From NCBI GenBank assembly GCA_030158485.1, contig JAOASS010000011.1, positions 1 through 41,460 on the forward strand: a DNA stretch of 41,460 nt, written 5' to 3'. The notes beneath the pieces are model-generated. The model was not told the origin of the DNA. It was given only the letters and a program-made list of their open reading frames with translations, and did not search any database. Shown here one piece after another: positions 16,815 to 25,886 of the stretch. The first letter of the stretch is position 1; the number at the start of each line of letters is the position of its first letter. Source of the stretch: Pseudobdellovibrionaceae bacterium (GTDB lineage Bacteria; Bdellovibrionota; Bdellovibrionia; Bdellovibrionales; Bdellovibrionaceae). The position numbers and the translations under genes are program-made.

Positions 16815-17630
16815 TTACAAAACACGACCGAACCATTTTTTGACGAGTTGCCAGGTGGCATCTGGCGATTTTTTAATTTCAGAGTCGGGAATGATTGTCA
16901 GATAATCGCCTTTGTCTAAATTGATTCCTCCCTCTTTTCCGATCTTTTGGCTTGAAAAACGATTCCAAAGCCGAGTTGCAATTTCTTGTGAAGAGGAGTT
17001 TTTTAAATAAATAAGAGTCATTTTATGATCTTGAGATCGAAGCCACTTTGTCCAAATTTGAGGTTTAAAACGAGGCCCTCGAGCATCAATTAAAGTCACT
17101 TGTGAAATTTGCAAATCATTTTTTTCGATCATATTTTGCAAAGTCAAATAAGCTCCGCCATGCCCAATCAAGTAGAAATCTTCTGGAATTATTTTGACAC
17201 CTAGAACTTGATAAACTTGATTCATAAAGGCTTTTAAATCCGCTTGGTTTTTAAAGTGAGTGCGGTAGTCTTTATTCTGACCGAAACTAAAGGGATAAAC
17301 TAAGATGCGATCTGTTTGCGATTCTTTGAAAGATTTGATCATATCAAGGCTTTTCATAACTGATTTTAAATCATGATCTGTAGATTGACCGGATGAAAAA
17401 TCTTGGAAGTAAATTGTGACATGTTTATAATCAGCATAAGGCGGCACCAGGACCGCAACTTCTTGCGGATACCCTTGTACTTTGAGTCGACAAACTGAAT
17501 CCTGACATCCTTCTGGTAATTTAACTGAATCCACCAGAAGCTTATCTGCTGATTGTACTTTTGTTTTTTCAACGCATGAAAGGTTGAAAAATAATAAGAC
17601 CAGACTGATAGATAATTTTTTTATATTCAT
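16815..17630 (-). CDS. Lipoprotein with hydrolase-like fold lacking the serine elbow
   Basis: A 271-residue protein with a signal peptide ending in FFNLSC (weak lipobox). The central part resembles an alpha/beta hydrolase: VAVLVPPYADYKHVTIYFQD, RILVYPFSFG, FYLIGHGGAYLTLQNM, then VTLIDARGP. At the elbow, where GxSxG is expected, the sequence is GHGGAY with no Ser, so it is probably catalytically dead or uses another residue. Downstream of the PilZ gene it is translationally coupled: its ATG overlaps that gene's stop by 4 bases, and AAGGAAAC serves as the ribosome site. The two may be one c-di-GMP-linked envelope unit. I do not recognise a named family. Confidence 0.65.
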   Translation of the reverse strand: MNIKKLSISLVLLFFNLSCVEKTKVQSADKLLVDSVKLPEGCQDSVCRLKVQGYPQEVAVLVPPYADYKHVTIYFQDFSSGQSTDHDLKSVMKSLDMIKSFKESQTDRILVYPFSFGQNKDYRTHFKNQADLKAFMNQVYQVLGVKIIPEDFYLIGHGGAYLTLQNMIEKNDLQISQVTLIDARGPRFKPQIWTKWLRSQDHKMTLIYLKNSSSQEIATRLWNRFSSQKIGKEGGINLDKGDYLTIIPDSEIKKSPDATWQLVKKWFGRVL

Positions 17631-18337
17631 TTAAGTTTCCTTTTTGACCAGTTAGAAAAAATATCAGTTGCCAACTTTTGCACAATTGAATGAAGTTTAA
17701 CAGAGTACTGGGGATGGGGTCGGAATCGAATCCCCACTTTAACTTTATATTGCCCCTTCAACTTAAGAGGATGCTTGTAACAAATTTGACCGATCACAAC
17801 AAGTGATGGTGCTGTTCCTATTTGCATATCGAGCATAACAAGAGAACCTATGAGAATTTCTAGACCGCGCTGGGAAAGTTTTAAGCTACAACCATCTAAA
17901 CTGAGATCCAAAACCTCACACTCCTCGTTCCAAAGTTCATGATTCACGTTCATCAAAAATGCGTGGTTGGTATATCGAGGTGGAATTCTTAATCGCTGGT
18001 ACTGACGTCTTTGAAGCCTATAAAGAGGATTTAAAAAAAGTAAAAATGACTGCCCTTCACTGGTTTTTAAGCTTGCTCGTGAAAAGTACCTTTCATCGCG
18101 ACTATCAAACTGAATCGTTAAGTCATGAAAATTTGAATTTTGATTAGACGAGGCCGGTAAAATAATCAACATTCGCATATCAGGAAATAAAAAAAGACCT
18201 TTCATTTTTATCTCTGTGTTATCATTGATACGAACTACAAGCTCAACACCATCTGAAATGACTTCAGATAAAATCCTCTTTATATCATGAGAATTAACTA
18301 TTTCTTGAAAAAGTTTTTTTGAAGAATGATCCCTCAT
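17627..18337 (-). CDS. PilZ-domain protein (predicted c-di-GMP receptor)
   Basis: A 236-residue cytoplasmic protein. Residues about 105-225 form a PilZ barrel with both binding motifs intact: RxxxR in LQRRQYQRLRIPP and DxSxxG in VLDLSLDGCSLKL. The first 100 residues are a separate beta-rich domain (ELVVRINDNTEIKMKGLFLF, LTIQFDSRDERYF) like the N-terminal domain of YcgR-type proteins. Such proteins alter motility or secretion when c-di-GMP binds. It is the first gene of a two-gene unit with the lipoprotein downstream (ATGA overlap). A strong terminator upstream separates it from the subtilase gene, so it needs its own promoter in 18338-18397. Confidence 0.88.
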   Translation of the reverse strand: MRDHSSKKLFQEIVNSHDIKRILSEVISDGVELVVRINDNTEIKMKGLFLFPDMRMLIILPASSNQNSNFHDLTIQFDSRDERYFSRASLKTSEGQSFLLFLNPLYRLQRRQYQRLRIPPRYTNHAFLMNVNHELWNEECEVLDLSLDGCSLKLSQRGLEILIGSLVMLDMQIGTAPSLVVIGQICYKHPLKLKGQYKVKVGIRFRPHPQYSVKLHSIVQKLATDIFSNWSKRKLK

Positions 18338-18397
18338 ATACTCTATGAGATAGTTTCAAGATTTAATATTCAAGGAAAATAATTTGAGCAGACCTTT

Positions 18398-18438
18398 AAA
18401 ATGAAAAAAGCCGCATAAAAAGCGGCTTTTTTCATTTT
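18398..18438 (-). terminator. Rho-independent terminator after the subtilase gene
   Basis: A perfect 17-base-arm hairpin: left arm AAAATGAAAAAAGCCGC, loop ATAAAAA, right arm GCGGCTTTTTTCATTTT. The arm has a GC-rich core and T-runs on either strand. It starts 17 bases after the stop of the minus-strand subtilase gene and can work in both directions. Confidence 0.92.
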
Positions 18439-18454
18439 GTACAAAAAAACTGAT

Positions 18455-20116
18455 TTAATTTAAATCATGGATACTTTGTACTTTTGTACGAAGTGCTTGC
18501 TGAACTGCTTTTTCAGCATCAACAAGTCCAGCACCTACTTCATTGTTAGAATTCGGCTGAAGTGGAACTGCTGTCGCTTGTAAAATCTGCTTAACTTGAG
18601 ACGGAGTTAAGCTTTTGTTAGCGGCTTTCATCAACGCGATAACACCCGCCACGTGCGGAGTCGCCATTGATGTCCCGTCAAAGCTTGAGTAATCTGTGGG
18701 AACAACCAGTAAACTCGCTTTTGCTGTCAAACCTTTTTTAAGATTTGTTATCAAAGCTTGGCCCACTGTTTGTTCAACCATGAAAACAGGAATGCTCAGT
18801 TCTGTTCCGTCTTGAGTGATTGCTCCACGAATCAAGCCAGGCGCGTTGTTGTAAACGACAAGACCCGCTGCGCCTGCATCAATTGCATTTTTAGCTTTTT
18901 CCGCAAACATAATTTCACCACGTTGAACAAGGGCGAATTTTCCACGTAGGTTTTTACCCACGAAGTCCACTGGGCGACCAAGGCCAGAGTCGACAAGGTC
19001 GGCTAATGCAGGTGACATCGGACTTTGCGAGCCTGAAAATGTCGAAGACGCTACGACTTGAAAAGCTTGATTCGCAACAGAAATTTTAACTTCAGAATCG
19101 CGGCCAGATCCCCGAGGAACAGATGATATAACATCCACACCTGGAGCTACGATCGCAAGTTCTGGACCGTATTGCGAAAATGAAGCTTTTTGGTTGTTAA
19201 TATCAGTCGCACCAACCGCAATAACGCCGTTCAAAGCTGCCGGATAGCTGACATGAGATTCGCCACTGTTTCCTGAAGCTGCAACAACTGTAATACCTGC
19301 TTGCAAAGCTAAGTTAATTGCTTTTCTTTCTGCAGGACTTGAAAAAGATCCACCTAAAGACATGCTGATGACGTCAACCTTTTGTTCGACGCCCCAGTTA
19401 ATTCCTTCAGCGACTGCAATGTTCGAACAACCTTCATGGGAACACACTCGACCCATCAAAATTTTTGCTTGAGGAGCGACCCCGGAAAAACCATCGCGGC
19501 TTAAAGAAGCAGCAACTGTTCCTGAGACGTGAGTTCCGTGCCCTTGGTCGTCAAAGAAAGTATATTCTTCTAAGAAGGAAGGAGTTGTAAAGTTCTGACC
19601 TGCTTCAAAATTTGAAGCTACAGCGGGGTGATCTTTGTCGATACCTGTGTCAAGAACAAGGACTCTTGCCCCTTGACCTGCGCTGGACACATTCCATGCT
19701 TGTTGGGCTTTTACAGATTTAATTCCCCATGGTGTTTTTTCAATTAAATTATTGAAAGTCCGGTTGCTAAAAGCCTTCATATTAACAAAACCAAGTACAG
19801 GTTTAGGGCCCTGATGAAAAACTTCTTGATCAACAAATTCAACTGCTGGATTTGATTGAAGGGAAGTCGCTTCAGCTGAGTCATGGACATAAACAACAAC
19901 TGAATTCAGGCTGCTTAACCGAGCTTGCAAAACTCCTTTGAACTGCGAACTTTGGAAATGTGACATGAGTTTTTGCACATCTGCTTGAAGTTGAATTTTC
20001 TGAGTTGCCATCATGGCACGATTTGGTTGTTTGAAAGCAACCAGATATCTGGCAGCTTGCGCCGCTTGTGAAAACAAACTGATCAAAACCGTTAATAGAA
20101 CCAACATATTTTTCAT
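18455..20116 (-). CDS. Secreted subtilisin-family serine protease with PA insert
   Basis: A 553-residue S8 peptidase. A signal peptide (1-21, ending AQA) is followed by an inhibitor-I9-type propeptide (about 22-100). The catalytic triad is complete: Asp in VLVLDTGIDKDHP, His in GHGTHVSGTVA and Ser in FDGTSMATPHVAG. The oxyanion Asn region reads GITVVAASGNSGE. A protease-associated (PA) domain is inserted between the Asn and Ser regions (about residues 350-460; KFALVQRGEIMFAEKAKNAI, then AAGLVVYNN), an arrangement seen in larger subtilases, where it affects substrate access. The product is likely exported to the periplasm or outside and could serve in prey or host protein degradation; that last role is inference. 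GGAGG lies eight bases before the ATG. A terminator follows. Confidence 0.95.
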   Translation of the reverse strand: MKNMLVLLTVLISLFSQAAQAARYLVAFKQPNRAMMATQKIQLQADVQKLMSHFQSSQFKGVLQARLSSLNSVVVYVHDSAEATSLQSNPAVEFVDQEVFHQGPKPVLGFVNMKAFSNRTFNNLIEKTPWGIKSVKAQQAWNVSSAGQGARVLVLDTGIDKDHPAVASNFEAGQNFTTPSFLEEYTFFDDQGHGTHVSGTVAASLSRDGFSGVAPQAKILMGRVCSHEGCSNIAVAEGINWGVEQKVDVISMSLGGSFSSPAERKAINLALQAGITVVAASGNSGESHVSYPAALNGVIAVGATDINNQKASFSQYGPELAIVAPGVDVISSVPRGSGRDSEVKISVANQAFQVVASSTFSGSQSPMSPALADLVDSGLGRPVDFVGKNLRGKFALVQRGEIMFAEKAKNAIDAGAAGLVVYNNAPGLIRGAITQDGTELSIPVFMVEQTVGQALITNLKKGLTAKASLLVVPTDYSSFDGTSMATPHVAGVIALMKAANKSLTPSQVKQILQATAVPLQPNSNNEVGAGLVDAEKAVQQALRTKVQSIHDLN

Positions 20117-20523
20117 TCTGTGTTCCCTCCAACACTCCGTAGACTCTCGTCCTTGCAGAGGAGTTTCATATTGGAATCACTTCCCACGCAATCATAAACT
20201 TTTAAAATAATTCTGAAGTTTCAAATACTTAAAAAAATGAAATGATCTGTCAAAACACATGAGGTGCCAAAATGGAACCTCTAATCTAAACTAAATGAAC
20301 TAGAGCATTCACTATTCATTTCTGTTATGGGCACACATAATTTTTCTTGGGGTCAATGCTCAAAAAAAAACCAAATAATTTACGCTTCGCGTATTAAAAT
20401 TTGTAATTTGAAAGCCGTTTTTTTTAAAGAAAAAGGGCCTTTTTATGACCCCTCGAAACCCTTGTGATTGCTGGGGTTTAGATTTTTATTGGGAAATATT
20501 CAAAAGAATCAGTTGCTTTAACC
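20117..20523. other. Intergenic region, 407 bp, with possible structured RNA
   Basis: No coding frame is supported. It lies between the 3' end of the TolC gene and the start of the subtilase gene (both minus strand), so it should hold the subtilase promoter and the TolC terminator. Visible structure: GGGGTCA (20349-20355) can pair with TGACCCC (20446-20452) around an inner hairpin TACGC-TTC-GCGTA and a palindrome AAAAAGGGCCTTTTT (20430-20444); further left of the TolC stop, AAACCC...GGGGTTT can form a weak stem. This could be a small RNA or a diffuse terminator; neither is proven. Confidence 0.45.
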
Positions 20524-21795
20524 CTACTTCCCAATCTTAGAAAGCACATGAGCTTTTGCAATTTGAAATTCTTTGATAATTTCTATTCGCTTTAATCGAT
20601 TTTCAAATAATTTCTCAGAAGCTCCTAATACATCGGGAGAATTTTTGACCCCCCGAGCGTATTCTGACTGAGTTAATTTGTAGTAGCGCTCGGCTCTTTC
20701 AATGTTGGTTTCTGCATCATGAACTTGATCGTGAAGAAAACGAAGTTCTGATAGTTCATTTTCCATATGAGCTTCAACTTGACGCTTTTTAAAATCAGCT
20801 CGTTTTTGATCCGCTCGAGCTTCATGCGCCAAAGCCGAAACTTCTCGTGAAGATTGTAAAACATTTCCAATCTCCATTTTAAGCCGAAGCCCCACAACCG
20901 TTTCTTGGCGCATGTCGTTTTCAGCATCTGATCCAGCCGATTCAATTCTTTGGTTGTACTGATTGTACGAAGCAAAGGCTTCGAGCTCCGGCCACCAAGC
21001 TCTTCTTTGACTTTGAGCCGCCAAATCAGTCTGCTGACTTTTTAATTGATCATCTTTAAAAAGAAAATCGTGATCCTGGGGCTCATGTTTCAAAAGCTCC
21101 TCGAAATCATGATTGTGTTCAAGCTGCTTTGGAAAAATAAGCTCATCAGAAGTTTTAAAATTCATTAAAACTGAAAATTCACGCTTCAAATTGGTCAGCT
21201 CCATTTTTGTTCGCAAGTTTTCACGCTTCAAATCCACTGCTTTCATTTCAAACTCAACACGATCAGAATCTGTCGCCACACCACTGCGTATTCGTTTTTC
21301 AGCCGATGTGAGATTTTGATTGTTCACCCGAATGGCCTCATCAACCTGACTTAATCGTTCATGAGTGTAAACAATGTTCCAAAAAATTTTCCGAACTTCT
21401 TGAAGCTCTTCAGAAACAATTTGCTGCAATTGAACAGCTTTTCGATCAGCTTCAAAGTTTTTTATTTCGGATTCAATTTTATCACGACCACCGTTAAAAA
21501 GATTGAGTTGAATTTCTGCTCCGTAAGAAGGCTGAACTTTTTGTTTATTGACCCCTGTCAAAAAAGATTCTTGTGCCCCGTGCAATTCGATTTGGGGTAA
21601 AAATGAACGCGCCAGACTTCCTTTACGAGACATTGCCGCTTGACGCTCTAATTCCATTGACTCAACTTTCGAATTTCTTGTTTCAAGTAAATTTCTAAGA
21701 TTTTCATACTTAATTTCGACTGAAGAGGCCCCTGCCGGGATCGCTTCGAACAGCATCATCAATAAGATCAAAATTTGTGAAATTCTGGCTTTCAT
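20524..21795 (-). CDS. TolC-family outer-membrane efflux channel of a metal pump
   Basis: A 423-residue protein with a signal peptide (about 1-24, ending AGASS). The rest is long amphipathic helices with two OEP repeats: first about 25-215 (NLRNLLETRNSKVESMELER, GSLARSFLPQIELHG), second about 225-423 (QSQRRAWWPELEAFASYNQY, a long Glu/Arg-rich helix, then RGVKNSPDVLGASEKLFENR). This is the trimeric outer-membrane exit duct of RND pumps (CusC/CzcC role). It lies 8 bases after the small His-rich protein and close to the RND pump, clearly one operon. AAGGA precedes the ATG. The family's usual lipobox is not present. Confidence 0.9.
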   Translation of the reverse strand: MKARISQILILLMMLFEAIPAGASSVEIKYENLRNLLETRNSKVESMELERQAAMSRKGSLARSFLPQIELHGAQESFLTGVNKQKVQPSYGAEIQLNLFNGGRDKIESEIKNFEADRKAVQLQQIVSEELQEVRKIFWNIVYTHERLSQVDEAIRVNNQNLTSAEKRIRSGVATDSDRVEFEMKAVDLKRENLRTKMELTNLKREFSVLMNFKTSDELIFPKQLEHNHDFEELLKHEPQDHDFLFKDDQLKSQQTDLAAQSQRRAWWPELEAFASYNQYNQRIESAGSDAENDMRQETVVGLRLKMEIGNVLQSSREVSALAHEARADQKRADFKKRQVEAHMENELSELRFLHDQVHDAETNIERAERYYKLTQSEYARGVKNSPDVLGASEKLFENRLKRIEIIKEFQIAKAHVLSKIGK

Positions 21796-21803
21796 AATAA
21801 TCC

Positions 21804-22229
21804 TTATTTTTGAGGTTCAATTGTGAATTTCAATTTGTCATCGTGACCCGTTTGTGGATCCTTAATGCTGATTAAAAGCGTGTAGCGATGAATTCCTTTG
21901 CCATCAAATGTTCCTTCGAAAAATGTTTCTTTTGGGCTTAGTTTAATTTGTTCTTGTTTTTTTGTTCGTGGCATTTCGGCTTTTGCCGACACAACAAATC
22001 CCGCAGCAGACTTAGGCTTCATTTTGAGATCGTAAAGGTAAATCTGCAAATCCATTCCCTTCGACACAACTTCAACGTGCGTTTCTTCAAGGGATTTAAT
22101 CAAACCCCCCTTGGGAGCCGTTATCATTTGAGGGGCATCATGATCATGACCTTCATGCGCTTGTGCTAGGGACAAGGCAAAGATCGTAAAAACGGTGGCA
22201 AAAGCTATTCTGTTATTTCTATTTTTCAT
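21804..22229 (-). CDS. Periplasmic His-rich protein of the metal-efflux operon
   Basis: A 141-residue protein with a signal peptide (about 1-24, ending AQA). The mature start is AHEGHDHDAPQ, a metal-chelating His/Asp cluster, followed by PKGGLIKSLEETHVEVV, which resembles the small N-terminal segment seen in some metal-pump adaptor proteins. The rest is a single beta-sandwich (about 45-141). It lies between the RND pump and TolC genes in the position where a CusB/CzcB adaptor would be expected, but at about 117 mature residues it lacks the coiled-coil hairpin and barrel of an adaptor. I infer a metal-binding chaperone or sensor of the pump. AAGGAG precedes the ATG. Confidence 0.75.
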   Translation of the reverse strand: MKNRNNRIAFATVFTIFALSLAQAHEGHDHDAPQMITAPKGGLIKSLEETHVEVVSKGMDLQIYLYDLKMKPKSAAGFVVSAKAEMPRTKKQEQIKLSPKETFFEGTFDGKGIHRYTLLISIKDPQTGHDDKLKFTIEPQK

Positions 22230-22257
22230 ATCTGGACTCCTTCATTATTTAAAAAAT

Positions 22258-25200
22258 TTAAACTTTTTCTTGTTGATGTTCGCTTTGAATATATTTTTCA
22301 GCTGACTTTTGACCAAACCTATAAAACAAAGACGGCGTGACAATGACGTCAAGAATGGTCGAGCTCAAAAGCCCACCTACAATCACGACAGCGACTGGGT
22401 GAAGAACTTCACTTCCTGGCTGACCTCCGGCAAAAACAAGCGGTAACAGTGCCAATGAAGCTACAAATGCTGTCATCATCACTGGCACTAATCTTTCTTG
22501 AGAACCTCTGATAATCATTTCTCGACTAAAATTTTCACCTTCATATTTCATTAAATGAAGGTAATGGGAAATCATCATAATTCCATTGCGTGAAGCCACA
22601 CCACAAAGCGTGATAAATCCCACAAGACTTGCGACAGTAATCGACCGATCCGTCAAAAAAAGAAGAACAATTCCACCGATAAAAGCCAGTGGAATGGTGG
22701 CCATAATCTGAGCCACAAGAGTTTTTGACTTGAAATGGCTATAAAGAACAAGAGCAATTCCAAAAATTGATAGAATTCCAAACATTAAAATTTTTCGAGT
22801 TGCAGCTTGCTGACTTTCAAACTGGCCGCCGTAAACAACATAGTAGCCTTCTGGAAACTGAACCGATTTTTTGACTCGGTCTTGAATTTCAGTTACCAAG
22901 CTGCCTAAGTCGCGTCCGCTCACGTTAGCGCTAATGACAATTCGTCGCTGGCTGTTTTCTCTGTTGATTTCATTGGGACCAGAAGTTTCATACACATCTG
23001 CCACATCTTTTAAAAAAACTTTTCGTCCATCAGGCATGACTTTTAAGACTGTATTTTCCATGGATTCAATCGAGGCTCTTGAACCCTGATCATACTGAAA
23101 AAACACTTCATACAACCGAGATCCTTCCATCACTTGCGCTAAAGCTTCCCCGTTAAATGCGGCTTCAAGAAGTTTCGTAATTTCACCTGAACTGAGCCCG
23201 TACTGAGCCGCTTCTTCACGCAGAACTTTGATTTTAACTTGAGGGATTAACCCTTGTTGCTCGATTCGTAAATCAACAAGTCCTGAAGTATCTTGAATGG
23301 CTTCTTGTAACTCGATTGATTTCTGACGAAGTGTTGTCAAATCGGGCCCGAATATTTTGATAGCCACTGCCGCACTGACTCCCGAAAGCATATGATCAAT
23401 CAAGTGGGAAATAGGCTGTCCGACGTTGACTCCAGCTTCTGGAATTTTTTCTTTAAGCTTTGTTCGAATTTCATTTAATACAATTTCTCTTGGACGCCCG
23501 TTCTGATTAAAATCCACATCAATTTCGCTGACATTGACTCCTGCCGCGTGCTCATCCATTTCGGCTCGCCCGGTTCGTCTTGAAACAGACTTTACTTCTG
23601 GTGTTGACAACATAATCGCTTCAGCTCGTGAACCTATTTTATTTGATTCAGTTAAACTGATCCCGGGTTTGGCAACGACTGCAATCATAGCCGTTCCTTC
23701 ATTAAATTTCGGAAGAAAATCACGCCCCATAAAAGGTATTAATAAAACTGAAAACATAAACAAAAACAAAGAACTCCAAAGGACTTTTGATGAGCGTGGC
23801 AAAACCCAATCTAAAATTTGCCGATCTAATTTTTTTAAGATCACAACAAATCGTGTATCTTTGTGTTCGGAAAGTTTTCCCCGTAAAAAATAAGAACAAA
23901 GAACTGGGGTTAATGTTAAAGAAACTACAAGCGAAGCAATAAGAGCCGTTAGATAAGCAATTCCCAAAGGAGCAAAAAGTCGCCCTTCAAGTCCAGATAA
24001 ATTAAAGAGTGGTAAAAATACAAGTGCAATAATCACAGTCGCAAGCACAATTGAATTTCGCACTTCACTTGAGGCTTCATATATCACTTTCAGAATTGAT
24101 TTTGGTTTTTCAGAAATTGAATTTTCACGTAGTCTTCTGAAAACATTCTCGACGTCAACAATCGAATCATCGACAAGTTCTCCGATGGCGATCGCAAGCC
24201 CACCTAGCGTCATCGTGTTCACAGTTAAGCCAAATATTTTAAATACGATCGCGGTAAAAAGAAATGAAACCGGAATCGCTGTTAAAGTGATCACCGACAT
24301 CCTCAAATGAGCTAAAAAAATAAGAAGAATAATAAAAACTAAAACGGTACCAAACTGGAGTTTTCCTATAATTCCATCAATTGAAGCTTCGATAAAATCT
24401 GCTTGCTTAAAGACATGGGGATTCACAATAATGCCTTTTGGAAGTGAAGGCCGAATTTCATCTAAAGCTTCTTCAATCGACTTTGTGATCAAGACCGTAT
24501 CCGCACCTGGTTGTTTTTGAATAGTCATCACCACGGACGGCTTACCATTAAAGCTTCCGTCTCCTCTTTTAAGTCGAGGGGCAACTTTAACTTCTGCGAT
24601 ATCGCCTATTAAAACCGGTCGACCAAAATGAAGTCCGACAAGAGTTTTACGAATATCTTCAACGCCATCGACAACACCGATGTTTCGAACAAGGAATTCT
24701 TGTTTGTCTTTTTCAAGAAAACCGCCGGTTGTATTTTGGCTGATTTGTGCTAGCTCTTTATCCACTTGTTCTATAGACAGTTGAAAGCGATTTAGTTTTT
24801 CAGCCGAAACTAAAATTTGATACTGCTTTAAACCACCACCAATTGATATGACTTGAGAAATTCCTGGAATTGTCATTAATCGGGGCCTTAAAACCCACTC
24901 TGCCAAACTGCGAAGCTCCATTGGATCGATTTCATTGGACTCTGTTGTCACTGCGATTTGCTGAATCTGCCCCATCAGCGAACCCACAGGCCCCATAATC
25001 GGAGCAATATCTTTTGGTAGTCTTTCTTTGGCCAAATTTAATTTCTCTTGAACCAACTGACGATTACGGTAAATATCCGTGCCCCAAGCAAACTCGACAT
25101 AAATTGCCGATAGCCCAATACCAGATTGAGACCGAACCCTTTCGACTCCTGGTAATCCGTTTAAATAATTTTCAATAGGAAGTGTCACGCGAGTTTCAAC

Positions 25201-25380
25201 TTCTTCAGGCGCCATTCCGTGGGACTCAGTCATAATGGTGACTGTTGGTTTGGTGATATCAGGAAAAACATCAATCGGTAATTGTCGAACTGCAATCGAA
25301 CCATAAACAACTAGAAATGCAGTCGAAGCAACAACGAATAAACGATGGTTCAATGCAAACTTGATAACTGAGTTAAGCAA
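22258..25380 (-). CDS. Heavy-metal RND efflux pump (CusA/CzcA type)
   Basis: About 1,040 residues with the RND pattern: an N-terminal helix, a large porter domain, six helices, a second porter domain and six more helices. Family marks are AVRQLPIDVFPDITKPTV, MAPEEVETRVTLPIEN, GVERVRSQSGIGLSAIYVEF and, in transmembrane helix 4, AIGELVDDSIVDVENVFRRL with the acidic residues of proton relay. This is the HME group that exports Cu+/Ag+ or divalent metals from the periplasm through TolC. I prefer the TTG at 25380, five bases after GGAGG; an in-frame TTG at 25392 overlaps that site. It heads the pump-small protein-TolC operon. No adaptor (HlyD/CusB family) gene is present, although these pumps normally need one. 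Confidence 0.93.
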   Translation of the reverse strand: MLNSVIKFALNHRLFVVASTAFLVVYGSIAVRQLPIDVFPDITKPTVTIMTESHGMAPEEVETRVTLPIENYLNGLPGVERVRSQSGIGLSAIYVEFAWGTDIYRNRQLVQEKLNLAKERLPKDIAPIMGPVGSLMGQIQQIAVTTESNEIDPMELRSLAEWVLRPRLMTIPGISQVISIGGGLKQYQILVSAEKLNRFQLSIEQVDKELAQISQNTTGGFLEKDKQEFLVRNIGVVDGVEDIRKTLVGLHFGRPVLIGDIAEVKVAPRLKRGDGSFNGKPSVVMTIQKQPGADTVLITKSIEEALDEIRPSLPKGIIVNPHVFKQADFIEASIDGIIGKLQFGTVLVFIILLIFLAHLRMSVITLTAIPVSFLFTAIVFKIFGLTVNTMTLGGLAIAIGELVDDSIVDVENVFRRLRENSISEKPKSILKVIYEASSEVRNSIVLATVIIALVFLPLFNLSGLEGRLFAPLGIAYLTALIASLVVSLTLTPVLCSYFLRGKLSEHKDTRFVVILKKLDRQILDWVLPRSSKVLWSSLFLFMFSVLLIPFMGRDFLPKFNEGTAMIAVVAKPGISLTESNKIGSRAEAIMLSTPEVKSVSRRTGRAEMDEHAAGVNVSEIDVDFNQNGRPREIVLNEIRTKLKEKIPEAGVNVGQPISHLIDHMLSGVSAAVAIKIFGPDLTTLRQKSIELQEAIQDTSGLVDLRIEQQGLIPQVKIKVLREEAAQYGLSSGEITKLLEAAFNGEALAQVMEGSRLYEVFFQYDQGSRASIESMENTVLKVMPDGRKVFLKDVADVYETSGPNEINRENSQRRIVISANVSGRDLGSLVTEIQDRVKKSVQFPEGYYVVYGGQFESQQAATRKILMFGILSIFGIALVLYSHFKSKTLVAQIMATIPLAFIGGIVLLFLTDRSITVASLVGFITLCGVASRNGIMMISHYLHLMKYEGENFSREMIIRGSQERLVPVMMTAFVASLALLPLVFAGGQPGSEVLHPVAVVIVGGLLSSTILDVIVTPSLFYRFGQKSAEKYIQSEHQQEKV

Positions 25381-25449
25381 AGGATCCTCCAAGAGCTAAA
25401 CTAAAAAATAAGATAATGAGGGAAACATTTTAGGGCCGCGAAATAATTT

Positions 25450-25803
25450 TTAGGATTCACTTCGGGGAGGTTGAAAGGGGCCATCTAAGGTCGGACCTTG
25501 CTTAATACTCAGTTCATACTCAAAAAACAATCGGCGTAAAGATGTGATGGAAACAAAAAGAGAATGGGACCGAATGTAAATTCCCACGATATGACAACAA
25601 CCTGTTGCATGAATAGAACAAGAACAATCCTGATGGTGCTCTTGTGCGGACGAAGATGAGTTTTGATCTGTTTGTTCTGACGAAGAGTCGACAGCAGTTA
25701 GACTTATGACTTCGTCAGAGTGACATTCCCCAAAATAGGAACTCACCCCAGAGGAATTCAAACTGATTGCAAAAACAAAAAACAAGGTCCAAAACTGTCT
25801 CAT
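25450..25803 (-). CDS. Cys/His-rich exported protein of the metal locus
   Basis: About 117 residues. I choose the ATG at 25803 because a clean signal peptide follows (MRQFWTLFFVFAISLNSSG) and AGGA lies upstream; an in-frame TTG at 25833 would add ten residues. The mature part has a metal-binding-looking cluster: GECHSDE, then an acidic Ser-rich linker, then HHQDCSCSIHATGCCHI (four Cys, four His). It ends with a helix and DGPFQPPRSES, a proline-rich tail. I recognise no named family. Its position between the P-type ATPase and the RND pump, on the same strand and 70 bases from the pump start, suggests a copper-binding periplasmic helper. Confidence 0.68.
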   Translation of the reverse strand: MRQFWTLFFVFAISLNSSGVSSYFGECHSDEVISLTAVDSSSEQTDQNSSSSAQEHHQDCSCSIHATGCCHIVGIYIRSHSLFVSITSLRRLFFEYELSIKQGPTLDGPFQPPRSES

Positions 25804-25886
25804 TGCGTGAAATCCTAAGTCTAGGTTAATCAAGTGTCAAAGCGAACACATGATGTTATAAAAAAATGCTGTTTTGCCCACTCAAA

